Assembly: GCA_963922205.1 (NCBI GenBank)
Contig: CAWUHX010000076.1
Span: forward strand, 440,011-504,010
From: Romanomermis culicivorax
Lineage: Eukaryota > Nematoda > Enoplea > Mermithida > Mermithidae
Direction of reading: 5' to 3'
Length of the DNA stretch: 64,000 nt
Shown here: in pieces, positions 1-46,470 of the stretch
Layout of the letters: each line of letters opens with the position of its first letter
Numbering within the stretch: position 1 is the stretch's first letter
Position numbers and translations under genes: made by a program
The notes under the pieces: model-generated
The model's database searches: none
Told to the model about the DNA's origin: nothing
What the model saw: the letters and a program-made list of their open reading frames with translations, nothing else

Positions 1-2066
1 AATGAAAATAAGCAAAATTTCGATGAGGTGGTCTATGAAAATCACAAAAGACACCCAAAAGGACATTTTCAGTTTCTTCCGCTGAAGACAGCTCTGTCAA
101 TAATTTTGCATGAAACTGATTTTTCGGTTTACTGCAACGATTTAAAGTTCCGGAATCTCTGGGAAAATAATGTCTTCTGACTGCATTTTTTACTTTCGCT
201 AGAGCTAGGCGGGTGATTGACACGATTTTTCACAATTCTTTGTGCCGGGGGGGGGGGGAATAGAGTTGTTGCTCCGTACTTTACATGTTCGAAGTCTGCT
301 GATTGTTGCACATTGCTTGTGCAGGAATTGATCAAATCGAAAGATTGCAAATTTTGGTACAAAAATTCCTTGTTTTTCTGGTCGTAACTCCAGCATGCTG
401 TTGGAAGTAACCTATCTTACTAGTTTATTAGAAAATGGGGCAGAAAAAAGGAGGATATACTTGCTTCGACAGTTGCCATGGTAGAAAAAGAAGTGGACTA
501 GATTTTTGAGAACTTGGGTAAAAGATGGAAAAAATTCACTTTCTTTATATTGGATTTTCATTCTTTCTCAAAAAATTGTCTATGTCTGTGAAAAAGTATA
601 TTCTGCAGCTGAGTGCATCAACACACTTTCCAACCAAGCATGTGCATCTGTGAAATTTTTAGGAGGGTACAGGCGTGGACCTTGGTGTTTTAGCATTTTG
701 TGAGACAAAAAATTCAAAAAAAGTTGACCAAAAAATTTTTTGCATAACAAATTTTCCAGTTTCAAAACCCTTGTGGAAGTTTATACCCCATGTCCCCTCT
801 CACACATGTTTGCTTCCAACTGTGTTAAACATTTTTACTGAATTTGCTGCCAACAAAAGGAATCAACTGAGGGAAAGTGGCACATAAAATCCCATTCAGC
901 TTTTTTAGAAAAAAGTGTATCACCTGCCCCTGTATCACCTGCACAGTTATGGCGGTATACTTTGATGACCACGTTTTATACATGAATATCTTTTGTGTAG
1001 CCCCCGTACGGACCGGTATAACTACTAACCATGATTTGGCACAAGAAAAAACTGAAGCCGACTGATAATAATTTTATACAATAACCTTGTAAAATGGACT
1101 GAGGTTTCCGCAACAGTTCTATCTAAAGCACACTTTAGAAGTGAAAACATCTAGTGATTTTTGTCACCTACAGTCACCGATTCAATGTAAATTCCACCAG
1201 CCACTGTCTCGGATTTTATCAATTTAGGTGGAAAAGTAATAGGATTTTTATAGCCGACAATCGCTGAATGCATTAGTCCCTTTTACCCGAACATCTCGAT
1301 TCTCCAAATAGTGGATAAAATAACGTTATAGATTCCCTGAATGATGAGTAAAATTTGTCACCAATTGTCGCAGATTAAATTCTAGGAATCGTCGACATTT
1401 GGCGATTTTACCTCTGAATTTTACTTCTGAATCAAAACTTAAAAGGATGTCTTTGAATTGAGCTTTCCTTTTGTAATAAAATAATTCATAAATTGTTCAT
1501 TCCTTGAAGATTGTGTTACAAATTAATTGCTCTCTTCTGTGGAGTATAATTAATAATGAATCCGATTATGTGTCCTGTGGTTATTTGAAGATTCTTCTCC
1601 ACAAGTTGTTGCGTGTGTATGAAATATGTCAAGAGTTAGGCGTTTACTGTAGTTCTGATCAAAAATCAATTATAAGTCATCAAATTTGATCTGTCATCAA
1701 TTTGATTCGTCGAAAAAATTTATAGATTTTTTTAGTTGTTCTTGCAAATTTTCTGGCTTAAGGCTTATTCTTATGGGTCAATTATACTTGCCTTTTTTGG
1801 CGGAACCGAACGGAATGCAATCGACACAACGTTACCGAACGAGAGAGCCTAATTATTGTATATGAGTTGTTTGTTAATTTTGAGCATAGATTTCTGTGAC
1901 TAGTGAGTAGACATTTATTTTTCCTTTGAAATTTTCTTTAGGCTTAGGTTTAGGGTACAGCAGCTGCGCCCGTAGGGCGCAGCGCTGTTGAGGCTTTTCC
2001 AAATGAAATTATTAGTTAGAATAGTATCAAGGATCTTAAAGGAATATAGTATTTATACTTTCCGGT

Positions 2067-2135
2067 AAAATTGTGTAGTGGTAAACGCATTATGTCCATA
2101 GGCTGGTGGACCAGGTTCGATTCTTGAAGTATAGG
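2067..2135 (+). pseudogene. tRNA-like relic or SINE head
   Basis: The segment contains TGTGTAGTGGTAAACGC, which resembles a Pol III A box, and 40-odd bases later GGTTCGATTC, which matches the B box / T-loop consensus. I could not fold a convincing acceptor stem, so a working tRNA is unlikely. It is either a decayed tRNA gene or the head of a tRNA-derived SINE. Confidence 0.3.
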
Positions 2136-2300
2136 TAGGATTTTTCTGTAGTGACAAAGACTGTGTGAGATGTTGCAGATTTTATGCAAATGAGTTCATG
2201 AATGCCATGAGTGCCTGAATTTTCGAACTGATCTGGATAGCTGGCATCTTAAGGAGTCCAAAAATGCCAGTTTGGACCATAATTTGGAAGTAAAGCGACT

Positions 2301-2725
2301 CATACATGTAATTGGGGGGGGGAGAAGTGCTATGGGAACCCCCCACCAGAAATCGTCGAATTGGGCGACCCCCCCAGGATTTTCCAATCCTATGGCTAGC
2401 CATATGGTAGCCCTAGGGACCCCCATAGTTTTAGCCGGAAAAATACTGAAAAATGTCATTTTTTTCGTGAAAAATGTCAATTTTTGAACAAAAAATGGCC
2501 AAAAACGTCAATTTTCTCGGCGCTTCGCGCCATAAGTACATATTTTATCATTTTTTAGACAAAAATTACTACTTTTTAAACCGCTTCGGACATTTTTCCT
2601 GAAAAAAATCGAATTTTTTTTCCTTCAGGACCCCTCCCCCCAAAATTGTGGGGATTACTGACTCCCGGCCCCAAAAAAGTGCTTCAATTCCCCCCCCCAG
2701 ACCTCGGAGCTCCGTTACATGTATA
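2301..2725 (+). mobile_element. Family A MITE (hAT-like), copy 1
   Basis: A 425-bp non-coding element. It opens with CATACATGTAATTGGGGG and closes with CCGTTACATGTATA, so the ends are inverted copies of CATACATGTAA. The flanks AAGCGACT (2293-2300) and AACCGACT (2726-2733) match at 7 of 8 positions, as expected for an aged 8-bp target duplication. Inside are C/G homopolymer blocks, the phrase GGATTTTCCAATCCTATGGC, and the hairpin GGCGC-TTC-GCGCC. At least three further clear copies lie at 7.4, 32.5 and 61.0 kb. It has no coding capacity, so it presumably moved by borrowed transposase. The superfamily is inferred from TSD length only. Confidence 0.8.
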
Positions 2726-4023
2726 AACCGACTTGTAAAAAAATTCCTCATGATCTAACCCAAAGTCTAAGTTTTTTGTTTTTTCTTCATTTTTGGTAAT
2801 TTATGGATTGCAGAATGAACATGTTTAGAAAAACTCAAAAACGCATAAATAAAGCATATGATAGCATTTTTAAGCGGAAAACGACATGGCGAAAATTTTT
2901 CGGCATCTTTCGCCCAATGGCGAAAGGGTTCACGCGAAAAAACAGTACCCTAAAGCCCCCCAATTACAGGTATGTTTAGGTTTACGCATAGGCTAATGTA
3001 GACTTAACAGTTATGAAGCATTAAAAAAAAGTTGTGCCAATGGCACAACAAAAATTTCTCGCTAGAAATATACTGAAAACTGTATAAAGTTTTAGGCCAA
3101 TACATAGTTTGATGTGATCATCTTATCTGTAATTTGGGGGGTGGACCCCCTCAATTTCGTCGAAAATTTTTGATCGAAACATTGTGAATCGATAGAAATT
3201 TTTCTATTTGAATCAAACTCTCATACGAATCCCACTGAATAATAGAGGAAGTTCGGAATTTCTATTCATTTGTCAGTATTTGACAGAGTATAAATTTTCT
3301 GCGACGATGCAAGTATTCTTTCCGAAGAAAAATGGCTCCGCGTTTGGGCCAAATAAAATTGGTTATTCTTTTCATCGACCCGGGAGAATGCGCCGAAAAA
3401 TTTTTACGTTTTGAGCCCCTAAAATGCCTAAAAATCAAGAAAGTAGTCTTTGATCAGTCAAAAAGTCTTTTTTGACAACTTTTTTCTCAGGTACCTAAAT
3501 GCGGTCATACCTGTAGATGGGTGGATGGTGTGGGAAAGGATCCTCCCAAAACTTTCAATTATGAGGCTGTCGTCGACGGTCGGAAATTTTACGAAAACTA
3601 CCAATTTTTTGATTTTTTTCCAGCAAAAATCATATATCTGTAGATGTGGTAAGGGTCCCCCTAATAATTCTCGATCGTATAGGCATTGTCGACGACTCCT
3701 TCCCCCAACTATTTGTCATACCTGGTGTAACTTGGGGAAAAATGTGGTTGTGCACTGAAATTTTCGGTTGCTCATTCTAAAATTGATAAATTCGCTCAAT
3801 TTCATCTGGGAAATGATTGAAAGCTAGCTTTCTTGTATTTTATCCAATTCGCGTCAGTTTCAGACTTTTAAAACTGAATTTACTGAGTTTTAGAGAAATG
3901 AAATGGAAAGGCTGGCAAGTAATCTGTTGAAATTCCGATTTGGAGGCTTCGGAAACGTCAGAAAACTCATTTTTTCAGCTCATTTTGCAGCTATTAGTGA
4001 TTGACCGTGATCATTATCTTGTC

Positions 4024-4403
4024 TTAATTGGGGAAGTGCTATAGGAACCCCTCAAAAATCTTCAGCCACTGGGCAACCCCCCAGGATTTTCTAATCCTAT
4101 GGCAAGCCATACCCCCATATTTGGCCGGAAAAATTCTGAAAAATGTCCATTTTTTGACGAAAAATGTCTATATTTGAATAAAAAATCATCAAAAACGTCA
4201 ATTTTTTCGTCGCTTCGTGCCATAAATACATTTTTTACGGGTTTTAAAAAGAAAAATTACTTTTTTAAACCGTTTCTTGAACTTTTTTGGTGTAAAAATC
4301 TTTTTTTGCTGTAAAAATCTCCCTTTTTGTTTTTTTGCTCGCTCACATCCCACTTCCCCTCGATGAAAAGTCCGGCGACTCTCCCCCTTGAAAAATTCTT
4401 GCT
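4024..4403 (+). mobile_element. Family A MITE, degraded copy
   Basis: This segment is homologous to the 2301-2725 element: it has gggaagtgctataggaaccc, ggattttctaatcctatggc and cgcttcgtgccataaatac in the same order. The terminal CATACATGTAA motifs have decayed and no TSD is recognisable. It lies a few hundred bases upstream of the sdk start codon. Confidence 0.65.
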
Positions 4404-4936
4404 ATGCATGTCTGTTTACTGTCTTGGGTTAGGAATCGAAATTCTTATTTTTGATGTTTTATTTAATTTGTAAATAAAAGAATTGTCGAAACCCAAAATT
4501 TATGCAATTTTGACTTCATATTCGACACAAGTATGGAATTCTAGATACAGGTACTGCATCTTTGTTAAAAAGAAACTCGTAACCAGAAAATGAAAAGAAA
4601 ATATAGACTTCATGAACAATTGGTGACCTATTGTAAACGTTATTGGTCAAAGCTTCACGTGTCAAAAAAAACCTATATACACCAGCAACATTTTTAGGGT
4701 GTAGTAAATGCATACCCTTTGTATACCTATGAAAAATTTGCGCTGGTCAATATTGGCTGAAAAATTGACTTTATGTGGGATCGGCCACCCGTCACGTATG
4801 CGCTATTTGTTAATTCTATCTTTCAGGCGATTTTGTTAACTAATATATAGAAAGGCAATACAACATCAAAACGGCTTTAGTTTTACATCTTTCGCCATGA
4901 TTTGTTCTGTGGTAGGGTTATAGAATTCGATTAGTA

Positions 4937-38261
<33,325 letters not shown>

Positions 38262-39055
38262 ACTTTTGTGGGTAGAAAAGAGCAAAGTGCAATTATATGG
38301 GAGAAAGAACAAAGTCGAAGACCAAAAATGTAGGTTTTATGTAAAATAGTTGGATATAAATGTGATTTTCCTGTTTTGTACGACTGTATATACAATGTTG
38401 CATAATTTATATTTTTGTCGCTTGTCTTACTCTTACGCAATTGCGTTCCGAAGATAATTTTTCTATATGTAGCCGAATGTTCATGTTTTTACTTGTTGCA
38501 ATTTCTTGTATTTTGTATGCAGACATTTTTATCTCTGTTTACTTGATTCGATAGAGAAACTATGGTATGTTGGTCCCTTTTTGACCGTGATCTGAAGAGA
38601 ATTGGGACATTTTTCTTGTGGCATTTGATTATTGTTGTAGTTGTCATCACAACTAAAGAACTAAATGTGCCCGGCATGTGTGCTGTATTTCTCATTAGGG
38701 CTCTGTTCGCATGGGCTGCGCTTGAGTCACTACGAGATGATTCCAGCTACGTATGCAGATTTTTATACTGCCTGCGTGAACTTGTAAGTTGAACATTTCA
38801 CCTGTTGTAGGCCATTAATTTTCAAATGGGCCTCGCAATACGAAGAAATCCAAAAGCAGAAGACGATCGCTTCCAGCCAACATTTTCTTTCCACAATCTG
38901 TGGTCCCAACCACTACAGTAAATCCGAGGATAAATACGACTGTACGCAGGTTGTTTGCATGAATATCTTTCTTTCCAAGACTCATTTGGAAAGAAATGTA
39001 TTATTTTTTATAAAATGCTCGGGGATTGATAAATAAAGGGTCAGGGCATAAAGGT
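38262..39055 (+). other. sdk: Probable sdk 3' untranslated region
   Basis: Sequence after the sdk stop codon. The first AATAAA I find is at 39032-39037, so the transcript may end about 15-30 bases beyond it. The ORFs here (for example 38562-38792) show no domain. Confidence 0.4.
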
Positions 39056-42000
39056 GCGAAGTGTCAGAAGCCTGTTTTCTAGGAAAGCGCCTTCTTGTTA
39101 GTGCGCCGATTTTTAAATAATCTTCGTTTTGCGCTCAAATTTTCTGGGGATCCTAATAATCGAAGTATCTAGCACAGGGCAAAATTCGGCTCATATCCTT
39201 CTGATAGATACTGAATTTTAAAAAAAATTTTGCACACAGCAGCTTTATGCCATACAAATACTACTTGACTTATGTCGTCAATAATTCTAAACACATCTAC
39301 ACAAGTGTTCACTCAAAACAACGTTTAAAAATTTTGACCCAAAGCCATAAAAAAAGTGTTCAAAACTATTCTTCGTCACTTTCTTCATTTCATTGTACCA
39401 AGTCGGCATAAAAACTATGTCGAGTTCATGCACGTGTGTCAAATTTCGGGAAACTTGTGGTCGTTAAACCATTTGGTCATAACAAGCAGCCCCCACAATG
39501 AAACAACGACGAAGTTTTTGTTTCGACCCGCACAAGAACCTGAACATACAAGAGATCACCAGTTTTTAGGAGACAATGTCTGAGAAGATTTAACTTCTTA
39601 GCCGTGATGAGTAAAAAACAAACCCTATGTACCTGAAAATCATATATTTGGTGTAACTTTATGCGAAAATGATATTCATTTTGTCTCAAAATCGAAACTC
39701 GCATAGCTACAGTGAGACAAAAATTGAAAACATTTATTTTTTCGATTTTTGACATATGTTGTGCAGGTCTGTCCTTAGGGATTAAAGAAAGATAGGTTTG
39801 GTCGAAATTAGTTAAAACTTCTCCTTGGTTAGGCCTCAGATATAGTGCAACAGTTCTCATCCAGACCTGGCAACAACAATTAACACCTACCAATAAATGG
39901 ACCCTCACAATGGCACCTCGTAGACTCCCAGAGGAAAATATATATTCACTGGAAGGAGCGACAATGAACAATCCCTAGAAAAGTCTTTCTTCTAACTGAC
40001 ATCTGCAATAGACGTACGCCTGGGCCTGAAACCCTTTGTAAACTTACTGATGAGAATATAAAGTAATTATTTAAATACACAATAATGCTAAAGAAAGTGG
40101 ATGCACCACTAAATATTTATGAAAATACAAAACTTGTTGCTGTGTATAAGTTTTAATGATGGATGCTGGCATAAACCCAAAAAATACAGAAGCAGGAATG
40201 ACCTCACAATCATTTTTCTTTCTTTCTGTGGCACTCCATTGCTACGCAAATTTGTCTGTGCCACTGGTCGCCCATCGTCGATTTGGGTCAATGACAGAAT
40301 TGATTTTGCTTCAATTTTGCTTTTTTTCCAATTTCATAACAAAAGCTCTTAATTTTTGCGAAATTTTGATCATATTGAAACAAGAAGTTGCTGACTTTAA
40401 AATACGTGTAACTTACAAATCTGGGTAATTTTCAAAGTATTGTTGAGTGTAAACAGCTTTACAAAACTTTTTTTCACAATAGGACAACTTTTACTTTTTG
40501 AAAAATGATCTTTTCTACTAAATTTCTGTTTGTACAGTAACCATCAAGGCTGGGAGCATAAAATTTGGGCCTTGTAACAAAGACAAACAGGGCATTCTAA
40601 CACAGCAATCCGCGTTATAAAACCTTCATCCGCTCAAGAGTTATGAAAGTCAGCACCAGTCGCCTTTTTTTGGCTCACCCATGTATATTCAATTTTTCAA
40701 AATCAATTTATATAAAATTGATATTTCTCTGCAGTTCAAGAGCTATTAATCGTTGGAATGAGAAGCAAATTGAAGCAAGAGCCCAAAATCTTCAGACTAG
40801 GCTTTTTGCAAGCTCCTATCTGCACCGTGTAGGAATGATTGATTCCATTTTTCTTTTGCACTTTTGATTTTTCGATTTTTTTCGTTTTTTTTTCATTTTT
40901 TCCGCATTTTTTGTATTTCGTATTTGTCGAGACGAGCAATGCGCATTTTTTGACAAGAGCAAAATCCAAAAGTAAAAAAGCGGCGCCGTGCGGCACCGCA
41001 CAGTGAAGTATGACAAGGCACCGCGCGGCGCCGCGTGGCGCCGCTTGTCAGTATGAATAGGACTACAGGCACTGCGTGGTACCTCGCGGCGAAGTATGAC
41101 AGGGCCTTAACTGTACCAAAAAAATGACGGTTCCGGGGTCTAGCAATAATATGGCTGCTTAACTTCATGTCTAATGTGTTGTTTGACCTCATTAGCGTAT
41201 CGTCTTTTCGTTAGCTCTGCTTATTTGTGAAATGTGCATGCTTGTTCCACTTTGTTTGGCTCCCTAACTAATTAGCATTGCTTATTTTGCCATAAGATTC
41301 GTATATAATTATTTTCAGGATTTTGTATATATTATGCAAATTTTCAGACTGTGTTGGAAATATTACCCTTTATTGTTGATATTTATTTATTTATTGCGAT
41401 TTATTGTCGATATTTTTTATTTTTTGTATTCATTTTTATTTTATTGATTATTTTGGACTGATGGAGATGAAGGCAACCCCCAAAATGCAGGTATTTATTA
41501 GCATTTATGTGCAAATTTGACCCCTGTTGTTGAAAAAGAGGTCGAAACAGGGTGTCTAATCCTACTGCATCACTCAGGTCACATTGCGTGGTTGAGCAAT
41601 TCAATACACGTAGCCAGAACGAGGTCACACTATCACAGTAGTCAATGGCTTACGCTTGGGCTTAGTGTTAGGCTTAGGCCTAGGCTTAGGAATATGCAAA
41701 TTTTTACATTTTCCTAAATGTGTGAATTTTTCAGCCAAAGCTCTCTTTCCATGCTTTGAAAACACGCCTGTTCCATTCCCCATGTTGCAAAGTGCTTAAA
41801 AACGATTAATTTTGAGTATTTGAAAAAAATGCAAATTTTGGACTTTGCCTAAAAATGCCAATTTTTTTAACTCAAACTCTTATCCGCACTTTGAAAATAT
41901 GCCGGCTGGCTTTCTCAAGTGTCAAACTGTTTGAAAAAGCCCAATTTGAGCAAATTTGAGAGTTTCGGCTAAAATATACTCATTCCAATTTACGTTAAGA

Positions 42001-42303
42001 ATGAACGATGATCACTTCAAGAAGTTGACTCTTTATATTTCTCGAAAAATGTGTTAATGAAAATATGCAGACCTTCATGAAGTATCAAGATGTAATGGTT
42101 CTCGCACACTGGGTGGTAGCTTCTCTACCACCGACTGCACAGCCCTGCATTGCCTGTTACAACTGCAGCAGTGCTCGTCACAAAAATCCAGGTCTGGGCC
42201 CATGACTTGGATGAGCAACATCAAGTCTACGGGTTCAGAGGAAAATGTATGATGGCACCTTTTGTGTATCATCACATTCTCCTCATAGGGAAGTAATTAT
42301 GGC
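39056..42303. other. Repeat-rich intergenic stretch
   Basis: It contains the second copy of the 37350 repeat (39763-40140), a GC-rich island of GGCGCCGCG-type words at 40978-41100, and a short TTAGGC-like tract at about 41665-41695. A 164-codon - strand frame (39477-39971) overlaps the repeat and has no domain signature. I see no gene I would support. Confidence 0.5.
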
Positions 42304-43853
42304 ATGTCTGGTTTTCATGAAAAATGGATCATCTCATTTCTTTCAAATCACACTCAAAGGGTTTGCATTAACAACAAACTTTCCCTAGCATCAGACATAA
42401 GCAGTGGTGTCCCACAGGGGAGTGTTTTAGGCCCAACTCTTTTCCTTTTGTTTATAAATGACCCTCCAGATACACTAAAATCTGATGTTTACCTTTTTGT
42501 TGATGATGTCAAAATTTTGAACACCTCCACACACTGCAAAATTTTCAAAATGATCTTGATCAAATTTTCAATTGATCAAAAACATGACAACTCGAAATCT
42601 CTGCCGAAAAAAGCACTATTCTTTATAAGGGGCATACCAATCCAAAGTTTCCCTACAGGTTACTGTTAGGAGCCACCGGTTACAGTGATGGTTATTTTCC
42701 CTGAACTTATCTGCAGTTACGGTTATAACCATGAGTTTTTCTTACGGTTACAGTTATAACTGCAGTTATGCATGAGAAAACATGTGCATTACAAAATTAT
42801 TTATTCCTAAACAAGACTACAAAAAGGCACAGTTTCTTTTACAAAAAAACTAAAATTTCCACTGCCAAATTTTACTAGCTGTTGGGGTCTTCAAATCCGA
42901 AATTTGAATAATCATAGCACCATTTTCTTTCGATAAAGTCATTAATTTTAATTTTAAATCTTTAGATTGAGACAGGGGAGTCTTATTTGCATAAGGCTCA
43001 TCCACTATACTTCAACACAGTATTCAGACATAACAGATTTTTAAAAAATATTGTCAAAATAAAGTCGTTTACATTCAAATATAAGCAACAAAACAAACTA
43101 CAAGTCACTATGAGCACAAATTTTTGTTGACAATCAAAATTTTCCAAACTATACACGAACATCAAATAATAGTACAGTTTTTGGACAATTTTTTTGCTCG
43201 AAAAGGTGCATCTTATAACGACAATTTTAGCCCATGCCTTTAAAGCCCAACATCATCTCATTTTTTTGAATACTTTCTATGAAACCCAATAACACATGAG
43301 GCATGGCATCCCTACTGACAGCCTAATTCAAAATTCAAGAAAAAGTCTTTTTTGTTGTCCTATAAAATTGGAAGAAAAGATGTTAAAGCCTTTATTTGAG
43401 TGCATGAAACGTTTCAATAAAATAAAAGTAGCATGCTTTAAAATATTTGTAACCGTGGGATAACCACTAATAATATGGATGGTTACAGTTATAACTGTTA
43501 AGGGCAGGCATAGTTAGGATTAAACCCATAGCACAAAATTTTTATGGTTAGCAGTTACAGTTAACCACAGTCAAGCTGTGGTTACAGTTTAACCATCCAG
43601 GGTCTAATTGTCTGCCATTCCTGGTGATAATCCGCATGTCAGAGACTTGGGCCTACTTATATCCCAAAACTTGAGTTTTAGAGATCACTTAATTTCAATC
43701 ACTAAGAAAGTTCACAGCTTAAGTTCTTGCATAATTAGAGCATTCACATCCCATGATGCAGCTTACTTGGTGCGAGCTTTTACAGTTTATGTCAGACCTC
43801 TATTGGAATATTGTTTAACCCTTCAGAATCCTTTTGTCATATGCATGTTTTGA
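42304..43853 (+). pseudogene. LINE reverse transcriptase fragment, split
   Basis: The first part (42304-42660) carries the non-LTR RT block GVPQGSVLGPTLFLLFIND, then YLFVDDVKI. The catalytic box here is FVDD; FADD/YADD is usual. The second part (43608-43853) continues with HVRDLGLLISQNLSFRDHL, the typical stretch downstream of the palm in Jockey/CR1-type elements. Between them is foreign sequence (about 42660-43603). The upstream RT motifs, endonuclease and ORF1 are absent, so this is a dead 5'-truncated copy. Confidence 0.75.
42660..43603. mobile_element. Non-coding insertion inside the LINE fragment
   Basis: About 0.94 kb without coding potential. Both ends are crowded with inverted copies of GGTTACAGTTATAACTG-like words (ttacggttataacc, ggttacagttataactgc, ggttacagttaaccacag). 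Subterminal repeats of this kind suggest a non-autonomous DNA transposon, but I could not fix exact termini or a TSD. Confidence 0.5.
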
Positions 43854-44970
43854 AGTGTAATGTAGATGCTAATGCATCAGTGTAAATACATAATGTATAC
43901 TATGTGATATTTATTATTAAATAAAATTCATTTTATAATCTATGGTCTCAAGGATGTCTGGATTTCACATTCAGATGTTCCTATAAATTTAGGTGAAGCA
44001 CTCTGTTTTGATCATCCCACACCCCATTGACCCAATTAAAGATGCTCTAATTAATTTGCACATTGGCACCTGGTCCCCTGCAATCCACATTAAAGAACAC
44101 ATTCCACAGCTATATTAATTCTCCCCAAAAACCGTAAACTCACCTGCATGTAGTAAAAAGTAAAAGCCCAGCCAGACACCAGTCTCAAGTGGAACAGTAG
44201 CTGCGGTTCCTACAAAAACATGTACACACGCGAGAAATAGAAACAGAAGCATATACGGAAGCACAGAGGCGTGGTTAAGTCCACCATAGGCCAGGAAGCA
44301 AGCACAAGAAAAGCTTGGAAAGCATATGGTACTAGGAAAGCATTAGAAGGCGTGGCTAAACAAGCATAAAAAATACAGAAGCGGAAGAAGCAAGAAGCAA
44401 CAATTGGCAGAAGAAGATTTTGGAAACGGACTCCCCCGCGAGCCAAGGGAGTGGCCAAAGAGAAGCAGTATTTAAAGAGAAGCAAAGCGTGATTCCATCA
44501 GATTTTTGTGAAAGCGTGTTTTATGTGAGACTTGTTTTTGTGAAGCAAAGCGTATTCTTATACCGTCAATGAGGAAGCAATTGTCGATTTATCGTTCATC
44601 ATTATTTTGTCATATTATCATCGTAATTCATGTCACCGCGTCCCTGTGGACTGTGTAAAGTGCAGCGTCAGTATCAAGTAAAAGTATAATTAGAATCTCA
44701 GTGTTACAGAAGAAACGTAAGGAACCTTAAAGATGAGTGTGCGGAACATTGTAAATTGTGACACTCCGAGTGTTGGACAGTTTTCACCCAATGATATTCA
44801 AATGCAAGAGATTGATGAGCTCGTATAGAGCGATATGTAAATAATCCAAGGAATGTCCCTTAATCCCTTGAGGTTTTTGGATGCCGAAACTCAGAAGTGC
44901 GCTAGCTTACTCTGCTAGGAGTTATACCTGAATACTCAAACTAATTTCCAAATAGTTTGACTCAACCTAT
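43854..44970. other. Intergenic, no gene recognised
   Basis: AT-rich sequence between the LINE relic and the LTR element. It contains no ORF with recognisable content and no repeat I can name. Confidence 0.5.
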
Positions 44971-45413
44971 TGTCACACCCTGTGACACAGGTTCTTACTT
45001 CTTGATAAGCAAAGTCGAATCCCGAAAAATATAACTTTATTTGGTACGTCAAATAAGGGCGAAAAAATGCAAATTCCACCAAAAATATAGTACAGGCGAA
45101 AATTAATGATAAAATAATCATAATGAATCATAGCATGACCAAAATCGGTATTTATACAAAAACCCAAAACTGCATTTCCGTTATCATAACATAAAGTTAT
45201 GGTCAGAAAAGCAGGTCACAAGAGATAACATGGTCAAACATTTAGCTAAGTAAACCAAAAATGCTTTTAGAAAGGTCATAGACGTAAAACTTAGACTCAA
45301 GATGAACTGATAAAAAAAATATGTGAACCAAAAGTTACACGAAGGAAAAAGCGAAATATGTTCTTGCATGCATAGTTTCATACTGTAGATATAAATTTTT
45401 GCTTATTCTGACA
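44971..45413 (-). repeat. 3' LTR
   Basis: A 443-bp LTR with intact TGTCA...TGACA ends, adjoining the 4-bp TSD CTAT. I found no strong polypurine tract just inside it; the sense sequence before it reads ctaaggattgccg. Confidence 0.95.
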
Positions 45414-45430
45414 CGGCAATCCTTAGTGGA

Positions 45431-46027
45431 TCAAACGTCCTCGTTTGATGAATCGGCCTCTTCTTCCAAGGTGTCATTTCCAGAGTATGGAATGTAGCGG
45501 TTGATAATCTTGGGCGTAGTTGATCCCGTGTTCTGCGATCCGTCTTCAAGCGCACGTTTCTTGATGTTATCTTGTGGCGTCAATTGTGCAGCACTGGAGG
45601 TTGGATGGAATCGCTTGGTTCGATTGATGTGCAAAGTTTCAACAACGTTTGGATTGTCACACAACCATACAATAACATTTGGATAACGAATTTCAATAAT
45701 TTCGTAGGGTCCGACAAAAATGGACATCAATTTTTTGATCAGACCCTTTCTGACAATCTCTGATTCTTTCAAAACCAGGTCATTTACTTTATTTTCAATT
45801 CTATGTGCTTTCTTATCATATTGTTCCTTATATTTCTTCTGTGAATCTTCAATTTTCTTTTGAATTATAGTCAGTGCATTTGTGAAATGCCTTTTCACTT
45901 CTTGATTGTACATTTGCATATCTGTCAAATAGATTGGTACACTAAAGTTCAAGGTGCTGTCAATCGGTAACATCCGTTCTCTGCCATACACAAGTTCAAA
46001 TGCACTATAAGATGTACTTTCATTCAC
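45431..46027 (-). pseudogene. pol: Integrase C-terminal domain
   Basis: 198 codons starting near the end of the catalytic core (SAFELVYGRERMLP, a gypsy integrase signature). A helical Lys/Glu-rich part follows, then the SH3-like C-terminal domain (SIFVGPYEIIEIRYPNVIVW) and a short tail. No chromodomain is visible. Confidence 0.8.
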
Positions 46028-46470
46028 ATGAATGTTTGTTGCGAATTTTGCTTATGCTAAATGCTCATCCCAATCGAGCTGATTACGATCAACATACATA
46101 CGAATCCTAGTAATTAGTGTTTGATTCATTCTTTCGACTTCCCCATTTGCCATGGGATGATACGCAGTGGTATGCACCTTTTTAGTATTAAAAATTTGTT
46201 ATCTCCCTCATTAAATTCGATACAAAATCTGATCCTCCATCAGATTGTAATGTCTGAGGGGCGCCATGCCGACAAATGATCTCGTTCACAAATAAACGTG
46301 CAATTGTTTCGGCTGTTATGTTTGGGGTGGCAAACGCCTCAACGTATTTTGTGAAATAATCAATGAATACAACAATAAATCTATTGCCTGACTCGTAATT
46401 GGTAAAGGACCCATGCAGTTGACTTCAAGTCGCTCAAATGGTCCTGAAATTGGGATTGGCTTTAATTCAG
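46028..46470 (-). pseudogene. pol: Integrase catalytic core, frame-broken
   Basis: Reading through frames shows the core D,D-35-E pieces: FIVVFIDYFTKYVEAF (first Asp), ICRHGAPQTLQSDGG (second Asp), and HPMANGEVERMNQTL (Glu). At least one frame change and a TAA shortly before 46027 interrupt it. The residues are conserved but the protein cannot be made from this copy. Confidence 0.75.

Larger units (their letters stand above)
1..4826. other. Non-coding region upstream of sdk
   Basis: I see no convincing gene here. Open frames are all under about 100 codons and lack recognisable domains. The stretch holds a tRNA-like relic near 2067-2135, family A MITE copies at 2301-2725 and about 4024-4403, and a small perfect hairpin near 1966-1984 (CTGCGCCC, loop GTA, GGGCGCAG). 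A pyrimidine-rich AG (ctatctttcag, ending 4826) lies 110 bases before the sdk start codon. It could be a splice acceptor for a 5' untranslated exon or a trans-spliced leader, but nothing proves its use. Confidence 0.5.

Noticed and set aside
39477..39971. 164-codon - strand ORF
   Set aside because: It overlaps a dispersed repeat, shows no domain or transmembrane or signal logic, and the repeat's other copy does not keep the frame.
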